Part shown: positions 1 to 11,106 of the stretch, piece by piece
Layout: each line of letters begins with the position of its first letter
How positions within the stretch are numbered: position 1 is the stretch's first letter
Source: Alphaproteobacteria bacterium
GTDB taxonomy: Bacteria > Pseudomonadota > Alphaproteobacteria > Caulobacterales > Hyphomonadaceae
Length of the DNA stretch: 64,000 nt
NCBI GenBank assembly: GCA_016125405.1
Contig: WGLW01000022.1
Coordinates: forward strand, 62,001-126,000
Direction: 5' to 3'
Program-made: the position numbers and the translations under genes
The notes under the pieces: model-generated
Seen by the model: only the letters and a program-made list of their open reading frames with translations
Databases searched by the model: none
Told to the model about the DNA's origin: nothing

Positions 1-51
1 CTCAAGGGTCTCGTCCTGTGCCGGGCCGGAAAGGGGGATGGGGTATGTCAT
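1..51 (-). CDS. N-terminal fragment of a CDS running off the window (MTYPIPLSGPAQDETLE...)
   Basis: Reverse-strand ATG at 51..49 with open frame to the window edge; divergent from the next gene. Confidence 0.35.
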   Translation of the reverse strand, partial: MTYPIPLSGPAQDETLE

Positions 52-194
52 GGCGCGCCTTTAGCCCGAATTCGGGGCATCGTCATCCTGGGTGCACGTG
101 GGGGGCATCTTCCCTTTGGGCAGAGCAGTTCGCCACTGGCGGCGAGAGTCCAGCCTGCTAGGCTGGCGGTCTTCCTCGCGGCGAGGGGCGTGTC

Positions 195-1448
195 GTGAAG
201 CGTATCATCATCTGTTTCGACGGGACTTGGCAGAAGCTGCGTCAGCCGACGCCGACCAATATTGCCTTGATCGCGCGCAGCATCGCCCACACGCACGTTG
301 AGCCGGACGGTAAAGCGATTTCCCAGATCGTGATTTACACCAAGGGTGTGGGCTCCAATACGGACGCCTTGGGTGAAATCGGGGTGATGGACGCCTTCAA
401 TGGCTGGCTGAACCGGGTTCTCGGCGGCGTGTTCGGCGATGGGCTCGAGGATTCCATTGTGGAAACTTATCTCCGGCTGGCCTTCAACTACGAGGCGGGC
501 GATGAAATCTATATCTTCGGGTTCAGCCGCGGCGCCTTCTGCGCGCGGAGTTTTGCCGGCCTGATCGGCAGCGCGGGCATCGTCAGCAGGCTCCATGCCG
601 AACGCGCGTGGGACGCCTTCCGTCTCTATCGGACCCGGCCTGGCGCCAACGCCACTCAGCTCGAGAAAGACGACTACGACCAGAGCCGTCGCGATTTTCG
701 CATGCGTTATGGCAAGGGCCGACGCGCGGATGACGGCACGCGTGTGAGAACCGACGAAGTCCCGCTGATTTCCTATCTCGGCATATTCGAAACGGTGGGG
801 CAGCGCGGGTTGCCCAGCGTTCTGGGGTCCTTTGCGCGCAAGCTGAACCGGCGGTTTGGTTTTCATGACATGGAAATCGGCGAGAACGTGCTGGCGGCCC
901 GCCACGCCGTGGCGATCGATGAATCGCGTCTTGGTTTCCCTCCAACGCTCTGGGAGGGCGTCGAGGAGGCCAATTCCCGGTCGCACTGCACGCCGGGTCG
1001 TCGCCACTATCAGCAGCGATGGTTTGTCGGCACGCATGGCGATGTCGGCGGCGGAGCGGGATCACCCTTGTCGGCGCCGCCGCTCAAATGGGTCGCTGAG
1101 GGGGCTGCGGAATGTGGCCTCAGGTTTTACGCCCGGCATGGGGATGATGAATCCCCGATGGACCAGGCGCTACGCCAGGCGGGTCTTGCCTTTGATGGCC
1201 GGATCACGCGGCCAGGTTTCTGGAACTCGCTCTCGCCGATGAATTATCCTATCTACACGCGGCGCATCTGGGTTTCCAGAAAACGGAAGGCGATGCCAAC
1301 TGCAGACTATGCGGCGAATGTGCTGGACCCGACCGTGGCCCGGCGCGCAGCGGCGAAGAAGCTGCGCTACAGGCCGCCGCCGCTGAAACCCTTCCGGACC
1401 ATTCTGTTGTCTCTGATCGAGCACGACGAACACCCACCGGCGGAATAA
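195..1448 (+). CDS. DUF2235-type alpha/beta hydrolase
   Basis: N-terminus MKRIIICFDGTWQ, internal IFGFSRGAFCAR (GxSxG-like) and WFVGTHGDVGGG motifs typical of DUF2235. Confidence 0.88.
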   Translation: MKRIIICFDGTWQKLRQPTPTNIALIARSIAHTHVEPDGKAISQIVIYTKGVGSNTDALGEIGVMDAFNGWLNRVLGGVFGDGLEDSIVETYLRLAFNYEAGDEIYIFGFSRGAFCARSFAGLIGSAGIVSRLHAERAWDAFRLYRTRPGANATQLEKDDYDQSRRDFRMRYGKGRRADDGTRVRTDEVPLISYLGIFETVGQRGLPSVLGSFARKLNRRFGFHDMEIGENVLAARHAVAIDESRLGFPPTLWEGVEEANSRSHCTPGRRHYQQRWFVGTHGDVGGGAGSPLSAPPLKWVAEGAAECGLRFYARHGDDESPMDQALRQAGLAFDGRITRPGFWNSLSPMNYPIYTRRIWVSRKRKAMPTADYAANVLDPTVARRAAAKKLRYRPPPLKPFRTILLSLIEHDEHPPAE

Positions 1449-1470
1449 GGCCTCGTTCCTCTGATGCTGC

Positions 1471-2478
1471 TCAATTCGCTCCCGGCGATTTGGGTTTCCC
1501 GGCCGCTTTGCGTGCATCCTCGATCCGCTGGGCCTTGAGAATGTTGGGAAGCGAATAATTGCCCTCGTGGCAGGCGTGCTCGAACATTCGCTGGTCGGTT
1601 CGATAGAGCGAGTACTCGGCGAGCCACGGCGCGGTGTAGGTCGAGGGATCGATCACGGTGTACTGGTAGAGCAACTCGTTTTCCGAAAGTCGCGTGTAAC
1701 GTTCAATCACCTTGCCGGTCGTCGGCACGATGAGATTCGAGAAGGCGCGAACTCGGTCCTTGGCGGGCAGGCGGACAGTTTCGATGACCAGCGTGTCGCC
1801 TTCCCAATGCGCGATTGAATCGCCAAGCGAGGACGTCAGCTCCGCTGGTTTGTGCGTCGACGTGAGCGGAATGATGCGGGCCTCGTCGCCATACTCCGTG
1901 TGAAGCACGATCGCGTCCCGCGTCTGGATGATCTGGCGGGGGTTGGCGCTCGTCGTATACATTCCGCTGATCGGAGGCAGCCCCAGGCTCGTGACGCAAC
2001 GTTCCCAGTTCGGTCGTTCCTCCGGATTGTCAGCCTGGTTGGATCCGTAACCGCGGGAGGATTCCTTTCGCGCGGCGTCAGTGTAGGGCAGCCGCCCATC
2101 GGCGGGCTCGACGACAGACCGCGTGCGCCGTTCGCCCCGGACGATCGGCAGGCCATCGGTGACTTGCATCAGCGCGGGCACTTCAGGGTCAAGCTGCTTG
2201 TCAAAGCCGCTGCTTACGCCCTTCGCAACCGCGGCCGCCATTGCCTTGGCAGCAGGCTCGGGCAGCGTCAGCGGAGCATTGGGCGACGCCTCCATCAGGA
2301 TGAGGAAATTCTGGGTCCAAATGCCCTCGAGATCTGGCTGCCCGGATGATGTTCGCGGCGCGGTGTAGGCTTCTGAAGTAACCGGTTGCGGCGCGAGGCC
2401 GGGCGTCTGGCCGGCGGCGAGAGGTGTTACGCAGAGGCAACCGGCGAAAAGGCCGGCTGCGCCCAAATCCGTTCTCAT
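1471..2478 (-). CDS. Exported protein of the PDLxGVW/ACHEGNY family (divergent paralogue)
   Basis: Signal peptide-like start MRTDLGAAGLFAGCLCVTPLAAG; motifs GQPDLEGIW, ERC, GDTLVIET, FEHACHEGNY shared with three other ORFs in this window. Confidence 0.75.
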   Translation of the reverse strand: MRTDLGAAGLFAGCLCVTPLAAGQTPGLAPQPVTSEAYTAPRTSSGQPDLEGIWTQNFLILMEASPNAPLTLPEPAAKAMAAAVAKGVSSGFDKQLDPEVPALMQVTDGLPIVRGERRTRSVVEPADGRLPYTDAARKESSRGYGSNQADNPEERPNWERCVTSLGLPPISGMYTTSANPRQIIQTRDAIVLHTEYGDEARIIPLTSTHKPAELTSSLGDSIAHWEGDTLVIETVRLPAKDRVRAFSNLIVPTTGKVIERYTRLSENELLYQYTVIDPSTYTAPWLAEYSLYRTDQRMFEHACHEGNYSLPNILKAQRIEDARKAAGKPKSPGAN

Positions 2479-2647
2479 GGGAACCCCATTTCCTCGAAAA
2501 CGACCCCGGGGAAGCATAGCACTCAAAGACCTGCAGCGCGACACAGTGAAGGTTCGCGGCGGGTCGTATGCCATCCCATAGAAACATCGAAACGCCACGG
2601 CGTCCCGCGCGTTCGCTTACAGTTACAGAACGCAGGGCTGGCACTCG

Positions 2648-3349
2648 ATGATTCCACAATGGTTGCACGATCTTTCGCTGATCTCGCTGGCTGTGGGGGC
2701 GATTGCGGCGGTCGTGCTGGCAATCGATGTCGCGCGGCATCCGCAGAAGATGTGGATCATGAATCTGGTCTGGCCGGTGAACGCGCTGTTCTCGCCGTTA
2801 GGCGTCGCGTGGCTCTACGCAAAATTCGGACGCAACATCCCGCAAGGCGACCATGCAAAAAGGTCTGCGCCTTTCGCCGTTCAGGTTGCGAAGGCGGCGG
2901 GACATTGCGGCAGCGGCTGCACGCTGGGCGACATCATTGCCGAAAGCCTCGCCGTCACGTTTCCGGGGATAGCAGTCTGGTTCGGGCTGGGTGCGTTGTT
3001 TGCCGAGCCGATGTTCGCGATCTGGATTCTGGACTTCATTTTCGCCTTCGCCATCGGCATCGCGTTTCAATACTTCACGATCCAGCCCATGCGGCATCTT
3101 GCGCCGCTGGATGGATTGAAACAGGCGCTCAAGGCGGACGTGCTCTCGCTGAGCGCGTGGCAGATCGGCATGTATGGATTCATGGCGATTGCGCAGTTCG
3201 CGCTGTTCCGGCCGCTCTTCGGCGTAAGCCTGAAGGCGGACATGCCGGAATTCTGGTTCATGATGCAGATCGCCATGAACGCCGGCTTCGCCACCAGCTA
3301 TCCAGTCAACTGGCTGCTGCTGAAAGCTGGCGTCAAGGAAGCGATGTAG
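2648..3349 (+). CDS. DUF4396-like multi-pass membrane protein
   Basis: Several hydrophobic helices; AGHCGSGCTLGD motif. Confidence 0.8.
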   Translation: MIPQWLHDLSLISLAVGAIAAVVLAIDVARHPQKMWIMNLVWPVNALFSPLGVAWLYAKFGRNIPQGDHAKRSAPFAVQVAKAAGHCGSGCTLGDIIAESLAVTFPGIAVWFGLGALFAEPMFAIWILDFIFAFAIGIAFQYFTIQPMRHLAPLDGLKQALKADVLSLSAWQIGMYGFMAIAQFALFRPLFGVSLKADMPEFWFMMQIAMNAGFATSYPVNWLLLKAGVKEAM

Positions 3350-3358
3350 GGCCGGAGC

Positions 3359-3988
3359 TTACCTGCCGGCGAGACGCAGGAAGCGCTCGCGCAATTCTTG
3401 ATCGGTCTTGAAGACGCCCGTGAACTGCGTGGTGATGGTCGACACGTTGGGATGATGCACGCCGCGCGTGGTCATGCATTCATGCTTGGCGTCGATCAGC
3501 ACCGCGACGCCATGCGGGTTCAGGCTCTCGTTGATCGCCCGGGCGATCTGCGAGGTCATGGTTTCCTGGGTCTGCAGGCGCTTGGCGTAGATTTCGACCA
3601 CGCGCGCCAGCTTCGAGATGCCCACGACCGACTCGGTCGGCATGTAGGCGACGCAGGCGGTGCCGAGGAACGGCGCCATGTGGTGTTCGCAATGCGATTC
3701 CACATCGATGTCGCGCAGCATCACGATGTCGTCGTAGCCTTTGACGTCTTCGAAGGTCCTGGAGAGGTAGGTCATCGGGTCTTCGCGGTAGCCGGAGAAC
3801 CATTCCTCGTAGGCGTCGACGACGCGCTGGGGCGTATCGATCAGGCCTTCGCGCTTGGGATCATCCCCTGCCCATGCGATCAGCGTGCGCACAGCGTCTT
3901 CCGCTTCGTCGCGTGAGGGGCGTTTGAACGGCTCGGATTCGGGCCCGGCCTTTGGTATCCGGGCATTGCCCTTGTTAACGGCGTCCAT
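3359..3988 (-). CDS. folE: GTP cyclohydrolase I
   Basis: Motifs [46 protein letters not shown]. Confidence 0.97.
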   Translation of the reverse strand: MDAVNKGNARIPKAGPESEPFKRPSRDEAEDAVRTLIAWAGDDPKREGLIDTPQRVVDAYEEWFSGYREDPMTYLSRTFEDVKGYDDIVMLRDIDVESHCEHHMAPFLGTACVAYMPTESVVGISKLARVVEIYAKRLQTQETMTSQIARAINESLNPHGVAVLIDAKHECMTTRGVHHPNVSTITTQFTGVFKTDQELRERFLRLAGR

Positions 3989-4206
3989 GCATTACCAGCG
4001 ACCCTGGGCCGCCCTTTCGACTCTGAGGGGCGGGGGTCGAGCCGGGGCCGCGGAGGAATTCCTCCCATGACCCGGACTTAACGCCCGCCCGCATTGATCC
4101 CCTCAGGGGCGCGTGAGACATAGGCGCCTCTTCGCGAAACGCCAATCACACTTTGCGAAAACGTTTATCGAATATTCCTAACGGAACGAAAAGACCAAGA
4201 CCTGCC

Positions 4207-5583
<1,377 letters not shown>

Positions 5584-5649
5584 CGCGCCAGGCGTTTGAC
5601 GGCGCGGGGCCGACGACGGATTATCGGGGGCATTTTGAGGGAATATGGC

Positions 5650-6093
5650 ATGAAACGGGCGATGGCGGCGGCGGCGATGCTTGTTCTGGCAGGCGCTTGC
5701 GCCAGTCAGTCGGGGCAGGCCTCGAGTGTCGGCGCCCGACCGCCCCAGGGGCCGGGACCCGGCGGAACGGATTTCGGCTACTGGAACCGCGACGCGGAAG
5801 GCGCCGTGGATGCATCCTTCCGGTCGTTCATTGCCCAAAGGTACAAGCCCGGCGACGAGAAAAAGGCGAGGGCCGATCTCGAAAAGGACGGCTTCACCTG
5901 CAAGGACGCAAGCCAGCGCGTAGAAGGGACCGCCGTTCCGGATCTCGAATGCACGCGCCTCTACAAGCTCTACGACGACGTGCACGCCTGGACGGTGGAG
6001 TTCTGGCCCAACGACCGGGAGCCGCGCGCCCAATATACCCGCACGCACATTCGAGACCGCCTGCAGACTTACGATGACAGCAAGCACCACTAG
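5650..6093 (+). CDS. Hypothetical lipoprotein
   Basis: MKRAMAAAAMLVLAGACASQ lipobox-like leader. Confidence 0.6.
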   Translation: MKRAMAAAAMLVLAGACASQSGQASSVGARPPQGPGPGGTDFGYWNRDAEGAVDASFRSFIAQRYKPGDEKKARADLEKDGFTCKDASQRVEGTAVPDLECTRLYKLYDDVHAWTVEFWPNDREPRAQYTRTHIRDRLQTYDDSKHH

Positions 6094-6670
6094 GCCGGCT
6101 TCGCACAATTTTGCGAACCTGCTGGCCAGCCTGATCGATCAGACCTCGGGAGACACCGTGACGCTGGGCGACCTGCTCGAGATTGTCGGGCGGCGTTCGT
6201 TCGGCCCTGTCATCCTGGTGCTTGGGCTTGTCGCGCTGTCACCGCTCTCCATCGTCCCGGGCATCACATGGGCGGTGGCCGCGGTGACCCTTATTTTCTC
6301 GGTGCAGATCCTGTTGGGGTTGAAACACATCTGGTTGCCGTCCGGCTTGCTCCGCCTGTCGGTGACGAGAGATCAGCTGAAGGCGGCCGTGCGGGCGGGC
6401 GCTCCGGCCGCCCACGTCGCAGACCGGCTGACGGCGCCGCGCCTCGTCTTTCTGACGCATCCTCCTTTTGTGGTGGTGACGGCTCTGGTTTGCGTTCTCG
6501 CGGCATTGGTGACCTTTCCGTTGGGGCTGGTCCCTCTTGGTCCCGTCCTGCCGGGAATTTCCATCGTCCTGCTGGGTGTCGGCATGACGGCTCGCGACGG
6601 ACTGTTTCTTGCACTGTCCTTGGTCGCCCTGATCGGGCCGGTCGTTTTGCTGGCTAGGTGGCTGTTGTGA
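6074..6670 (+). CDS. ExoD-family exopolysaccharide synthesis membrane protein
   Basis: Hydrophobic ORF with GDLLEIVGRRSFGPVILVLGLVALSPLSIVPG typical of ExoD. Confidence 0.85.
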   Translation: MTASTTRPASHNFANLLASLIDQTSGDTVTLGDLLEIVGRRSFGPVILVLGLVALSPLSIVPGITWAVAAVTLIFSVQILLGLKHIWLPSGLLRLSVTRDQLKAAVRAGAPAAHVADRLTAPRLVFLTHPPFVVVTALVCVLAALVTFPLGLVPLGPVLPGISIVLLGVGMTARDGLFLALSLVALIGPVVLLARWLL

Positions 6671-7536
6671 GCTATTCGCTGGAAGATGGAGAGCCTGCTG
6701 GCGCCGGCCTTGCGCGTGTCATAGCCGAACAGGTCGGGAAGCTGACGGCGGAGTGTGAAAAGGCTGCAGAAGATCCAGCCGCTTTCGTCCACAAGGCGAG
6801 GGTGCGCTGCAAACGGATCCGCGCAGCGCTGCGCCTTTTGCGGCCGGCCATCGGCCGCGCAACCTACGCGGAAGAAAACGGCTGGTGGCGGGATGCCGCC
6901 CGAGGGTTGTCCGAGCTGCGTGACCTCACGGCGCGCTCCGAGGCGCTGGCGGCTGTCGGGCCGGAAATCGAGGCGGAAATTGGCGCGGTCGTCTTTCGCC
7001 GGCTTCGCTGGCAGTTCGATCGCGAGCGCCGGATTCACGAAACGACTGCTGGCCAGGATGACCCGATCGGGGCGTTCTGCGCGGACCTCGCAGGGTATGA
7101 CCTTTCAAGGATCGAAGACGCCGACCACGAAGGCCACAAGGCGCTCGCCCAAGCGCTCGCCCGCACGTATGGCAAGGCGCGGGCGGCGATGTACGCCGCT
7201 TACGAGGGCGATGCGCCCGACCTGTTTCACGAGTGGCGCAAACAGACAAAATACCACGCCCTGCAGCTGCGGCTGGTGCGGCGCATCTATCCGGGGCTGC
7301 AGCCGAGTATTCAGGCGGCGCGCGATCTGGCCGAATTGCTCGGGGCCGTTCAGGACATCGAGGTTCTGGTCAGTGGACTTTCCCACGGTCGCGACGGCCA
7401 CATCATCACGGCGCTCGAGGTCCGTCGGCGCGCGATGCTGGAGGGCGCGCGAGTGGCTGGCGAAGCCCTGTTTCCGCTGAAGCCAAAAGCCTGGTCCAAG
7501 GCCCTTGACCGGCAGACGGCCGAAGCCGACCTGTAG
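6667..7536 (+). CDS. CHAD domain protein
   Basis: HKARVRCKRIRAALRLLRP and LFHEWRKQTKYHALQLRLV helical basic motifs of CHAD; GTGA overlap with the upstream exoD stop. Confidence 0.85.
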   Translation: MSYSLEDGEPAGAGLARVIAEQVGKLTAECEKAAEDPAAFVHKARVRCKRIRAALRLLRPAIGRATYAEENGWWRDAARGLSELRDLTARSEALAAVGPEIEAEIGAVVFRRLRWQFDRERRIHETTAGQDDPIGAFCADLAGYDLSRIEDADHEGHKALAQALARTYGKARAAMYAAYEGDAPDLFHEWRKQTKYHALQLRLVRRIYPGLQPSIQAARDLAELLGAVQDIEVLVSGLSHGRDGHIITALEVRRRAMLEGARVAGEALFPLKPKAWSKALDRQTAEADL

Positions 7537-7539
7537 GTC

Positions 7540-7977
7540 ATGTTCGGCGAGCTTTATCACAACCGGGTCCTCGAACTGGCGGCGGACATTCCCCACGCTG
7601 GCCGGCTGGACCATCCGCAGGGCAGCTCGCTCAAGGTGAGCCGGGTCTGCGGCTCGACGGTCAATGTCGATGTGGTTCTGGACGAAGACGGCCGCATCAC
7701 AGAGATCGCCGTCGATCCCAAGGCCTGTGCGCTCGGCCAGGCTGCAACATCCATCCTGGCGCGGGAAGCGATCGGCAAGTCGCTTCCGGAACTCAAGGCC
7801 GCGCGGGACGCCCTGCGCGCGATGCTGAAGGAGGGCGCGGAGCCGCCATCCTCAGGCGCGCCTTTCTGGGAGCTGCGCCATCTCGCGCCGGTTCGCGATT
7901 ACCCACCCCGGCACGCCTCGACCATGCTGGCCTTCGACGCTGTGGTGGAGGCCGTCGAACAGGCTCTCGCGGGCTAG
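7540..7977 (+). CDS. Iron-sulfur cluster assembly scaffold (IscU/NifU-like)
   Basis: VCGSTVNVDVVLDEDGRITEIAVDPKACALGQAATSILAREAIG. Confidence 0.85.
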   Translation: MFGELYHNRVLELAADIPHAGRLDHPQGSSLKVSRVCGSTVNVDVVLDEDGRITEIAVDPKACALGQAATSILAREAIGKSLPELKAARDALRAMLKEGAEPPSSGAPFWELRHLAPVRDYPPRHASTMLAFDAVVEAVEQALAG

Positions 7978-7995
7978 CGGGCGCAAGAAATATAC

Positions 7996-8008
7996 TTGAC
8001 TAAGTCAA
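7996..8008. promoter_or_regulatory. Palindromic candidate MarR-type operator TTGACT-a-AGTCAA
   Basis: Perfect 6-bp inverted repeat 12 bp upstream of the MarR-GNAT start codon. Confidence 0.5.
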
Positions 8009-8020
8009 CTATCCTGACGG

Positions 8021-9016
8021 ATGGTTTGCGCCATGCCAGCCGTCGCCGCATCCGCAATCGCCGCCGTTCGCCGCTTCAACCGTTTCTACACGCGGGAAGT
8101 TGGCCTCCTGCGCAAAACCTTTCTCGACACGCCCTGGACGCTGGGCGAAATGCGCATCCTGTTCGAGATCGCTCACGGCGATGCCCCGACCGCCAGCGAC
8201 ATCGCTGCGGCGCTTGAGCTGGACGCGGCCTATCTCAGCCGTCTTCTGAGAAAGTTCGAGTCAGGCGGTCTCATCTCGCGCACGCCGTCGAAGGTGGATG
8301 GCCGTCAGAGCCATCTGCGGCTGACGGCCAAGGGCCGCGCCGCCTTTGGTCCGGCGGACAAACGACAGGCTGACGAGGTTCAGGTGATGCTGGGGCGGTT
8401 GCCCGCAACCAACCAGCGGCGTCTCGTCTCCGCCATGGCGACCATCAGCGAACTGCTCGACAGGAACGAAAGCGCCGCCGCGCGCCGCGAAATCAGGTTG
8501 CGCCAGCCGAAGCCGGGCGATTTTGGCTGGATCATCTCCCGCCACGCCGAAGTCTATGGCGAGGAATACGGATGGGGTCCGCCGTTCGAGGGGCTTTGCG
8601 CCGGCATCGTCGCCGACTTCGTCAACGATTTCGATCCGGAAAAGGAGCGCTGCTGGATCGCCGAGGTGGACGGCGAACGGGCGGGAACGATCATGCTGGT
8701 CAAGGACGAGGAGGGCGGAGATCCCGACGGCGTTGCGCGCATCCGCCTGCTGCTGGTCGAACCCTCCGCCCGGGGACTTGGGCTGGGCGCCCGGCTGGTG
8801 GATGAATGCGTCCGGTTCGCGCGCGCAAAGGGCTATCGCCGCGTGACGCTCTGGACCCACTCGGTGCTGGTCGCGGCGCGCGCGGTATATGCGAAAGCGG
8901 GGTTCGTTAAGACAGGGGAAGAAGCGCACGACAGTTGGGGAAAGCCGGTCACCAGCGAGTTCTGGGACCTAGACCTTACGGCGACAGGGCGGCCATCAAC
9001 GCAAACGAAAGGATAA
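8021..9016 (+). CDS. MarR-type HTH / GNAT acetyltransferase fusion
   Basis: N-terminal wHTH (LDAAYLSRLLRKFESGGLISR) followed by GNAT core (LLVEPSARGLGLGARLVDECVRFARAKGYRRVTLWTHSVL). Confidence 0.92.
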   Translation: MVCAMPAVAASAIAAVRRFNRFYTREVGLLRKTFLDTPWTLGEMRILFEIAHGDAPTASDIAAALELDAAYLSRLLRKFESGGLISRTPSKVDGRQSHLRLTAKGRAAFGPADKRQADEVQVMLGRLPATNQRRLVSAMATISELLDRNESAAARREIRLRQPKPGDFGWIISRHAEVYGEEYGWGPPFEGLCAGIVADFVNDFDPEKERCWIAEVDGERAGTIMLVKDEEGGDPDGVARIRLLLVEPSARGLGLGARLVDECVRFARAKGYRRVTLWTHSVLVAARAVYAKAGFVKTGEEAHDSWGKPVTSEFWDLDLTATGRPSTQTKG

Positions 9017-9058
9017 TCCTGTCTTCATTGCCCGCTGCGCTGGTCGCGGAGGGTACGG

Positions 9059-10633
9059 GTGACGTCCGCATCGATTGCCGAAACAGGGTCGCCGGTCCGC
9101 AGCCCCGCTCAGGGAATGGAGCGTCGGCTGCTGGTCGTCGCCGGCGTTTTCACCATCGCCTACGCGGCCGTCCTGGTCATGCAATCGTCGCTGACCTCGT
9201 TCTACACGCTCGACGATCCCTACATTCATCTCGCACTGGCCGAGAACATCGCGCGCGGCCACTTCGGCGTGAATCCGAGCGAGGCCTCGAACCCGTCATC
9301 GTCCATTCTGTGGCCTTGGCTCATGGCGGCCTTCAAGCCGCTGGGACTCATGTTGTGGGCGCCGCTTCTGGTGAATATCGCGGCGTTCCTCGCGACGCTG
9401 AACGTCATCTTCGAATACACGGTTCGTACTCTGGCGCCGCAAGGCCGCGATCCATCCAACGCGCTCATCTTGGTTGGCCTCGCCGTATTCTCCTACAACC
9501 TTTTCGGCGTCGTCTTCACGGGCATGGAGCACAGCCTCCACACGCTGGTGAGCGTGCTGGCCATCACGCGGATTCTCGACAAACGCTATGACAGGCTGGC
9601 GCTCGTCGCCTGCGTTGCAAGTCCGTTGCTGCGGTTCGAGGGCGTGCTGGTTTTAGGCTTCTGCCTGGTCGCCGCCATCGTTGACCGCAAGTTCGTATTT
9701 GCCGCCGTGGCGTTTGCGCTCGCGGCTGCGGTGATCGGCGCCTACGAGGTCATGCTGGCCGGCCTCGGGCTTCCGGCGCTTCCCTCTTCGGTTCTCGCAA
9801 AGTCGCACATATCGGCGGGCGTGGTGGCGGGCGGCCATGGCGAACTGCGCAGCGTGCTGGCGAGTCTCTGGCGGAACCTGCACGCCCTCGACGCGCCGAT
9901 GTACGGGCTGTTCGCCGCAGTCCTGCTCTACGCCATCGCCGTTCGCCGTGGCCGCGACCGGCTCATTGCCGCGGGCATGTTCGGCATGCTTGCGGTGTTC
10001 CTGACAATCCACGCCAGAGACGCCTGGGCTCGGTATGATGTCTTCCTGTTTTGCATCGAGACGGTCGCCTGTATCCATCTGCTGCGGGATCCGCTGCAAC
10101 GGTTGCTGACCAGACGCGCGGCGACCTGGACGCTGGCCGGGACGCTGGTGGTGATGAATGCGGCGCTGGGACTTTTTGTGCTGGTGGCTTCACCCTTGGC
10201 GGCCGGCAATATCAACGCGCAGCAGCACCAGATGCACCGCTTCGTCACGGGATGCTGGAAAGGCCCGATCGCGGTCAACGATCTCGGCTGGACGAGCTTC
10301 CGGAACGACCAATACGTGCTCGACCTTGCCGGCCTCGGAAACGAGACGGCCCGCCGGGCCCGCCTTGCCGGCGGTTACGAGTGGATGGCGGCGATGGCCG
10401 CCTCGCACCACGTCGACGCCGCCGCGATCTACCCGGAATGGTTCGACGGCGTTCCGGAAAGCTGGGTCCATGTCGGCGACCTCCTGCTGACCGAGCCCAA
10501 GATCACGCCGGCCGAGGCCCGGGTCGCCTTCTATGCGACACGGCCCGCCGCCGCCGGCCGCGTCAGAACCTGCCTCGACTGGCTCGCCAGTGACCTGCCG
10601 GCCGGGGCCAGGATCGACCTGACGGCGCCGTGA
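9059..10633 (+). CDS. Polytopic membrane protein, possibly GT39/GT87-like glycosyltransferase
   Basis: Many TM segments; luminal FYTLDDPYIHLALAENIARGHFGVNP motif similar to mannosyltransferase-type proteins. Confidence 0.65.
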   Translation: MTSASIAETGSPVRSPAQGMERRLLVVAGVFTIAYAAVLVMQSSLTSFYTLDDPYIHLALAENIARGHFGVNPSEASNPSSSILWPWLMAAFKPLGLMLWAPLLVNIAAFLATLNVIFEYTVRTLAPQGRDPSNALILVGLAVFSYNLFGVVFTGMEHSLHTLVSVLAITRILDKRYDRLALVACVASPLLRFEGVLVLGFCLVAAIVDRKFVFAAVAFALAAAVIGAYEVMLAGLGLPALPSSVLAKSHISAGVVAGGHGELRSVLASLWRNLHALDAPMYGLFAAVLLYAIAVRRGRDRLIAAGMFGMLAVFLTIHARDAWARYDVFLFCIETVACIHLLRDPLQRLLTRRAATWTLAGTLVVMNAALGLFVLVASPLAAGNINAQQHQMHRFVTGCWKGPIAVNDLGWTSFRNDQYVLDLAGLGNETARRARLAGGYEWMAAMAASHHVDAAAIYPEWFDGVPESWVHVGDLLLTEPKITPAEARVAFYATRPAAAGRVRTCLDWLASDLPAGARIDLTAP

Positions 10634-10675
10634 CAGATGTTTGATCTCTCGAACCGTCGGGGCTATATGCCGCCC

Positions 10676-10996
10676 ATGGCCGAGGCCTCATCATACCGCC
10701 CGATCGCGGGCGCCCTGCTCAAGGGCTACAAGCTGACACTGTCCCCCGCCTTCATGGCGTGCGGGATTCAGTGCCGGCATGCGCCTTCGTGCTCGGAATA
10801 CGCTTGCGAGTGCGTGTCCCGCCATGGGGTCTGGGCCGGATCGTGGATGGCGCTGGCGCGGTTGTCGCGCTGCCGGCCTGGAGGATCGCACGGGTGGGAC
10901 CCGGCGCCGACCCTCACTAGCACCGGCGCGCGCTGGTACGCCCCCTGGCGCTATGGCGTCTGGACGGCGGACCGGTCCGGCGGCGCGCGCCCCTGA
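10676..10996 (+). CDS. yidD: Membrane protein insertion efficiency factor
   Basis: CRHAPSCSEYACECVSRHGVWAGSWMALARLSRCRPGGSHGWDPAP. Confidence 0.9.
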   Translation: MAEASSYRPIAGALLKGYKLTLSPAFMACGIQCRHAPSCSEYACECVSRHGVWAGSWMALARLSRCRPGGSHGWDPAPTLTSTGARWYAPWRYGVWTADRSGGARP

Positions 10997-11106
10997 ATTT
11001 CGGGCCTTAAATCCATTCAACCGCGGACAGCGGGTTGGCCGAACAACGGGTTCAACCTGCCGCCGAATTGGCATAAGTGTCCGCCGACACGACGAAAGAC
11101 AGATCC

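Noticed and set aside
48-1037. 329-aa reverse ORF antisense to the DUF2235 gene
   Set aside because: Overlaps a supported gene; no motif support. A separate short partial CDS from 51 to the window edge is more plausible for that start region.
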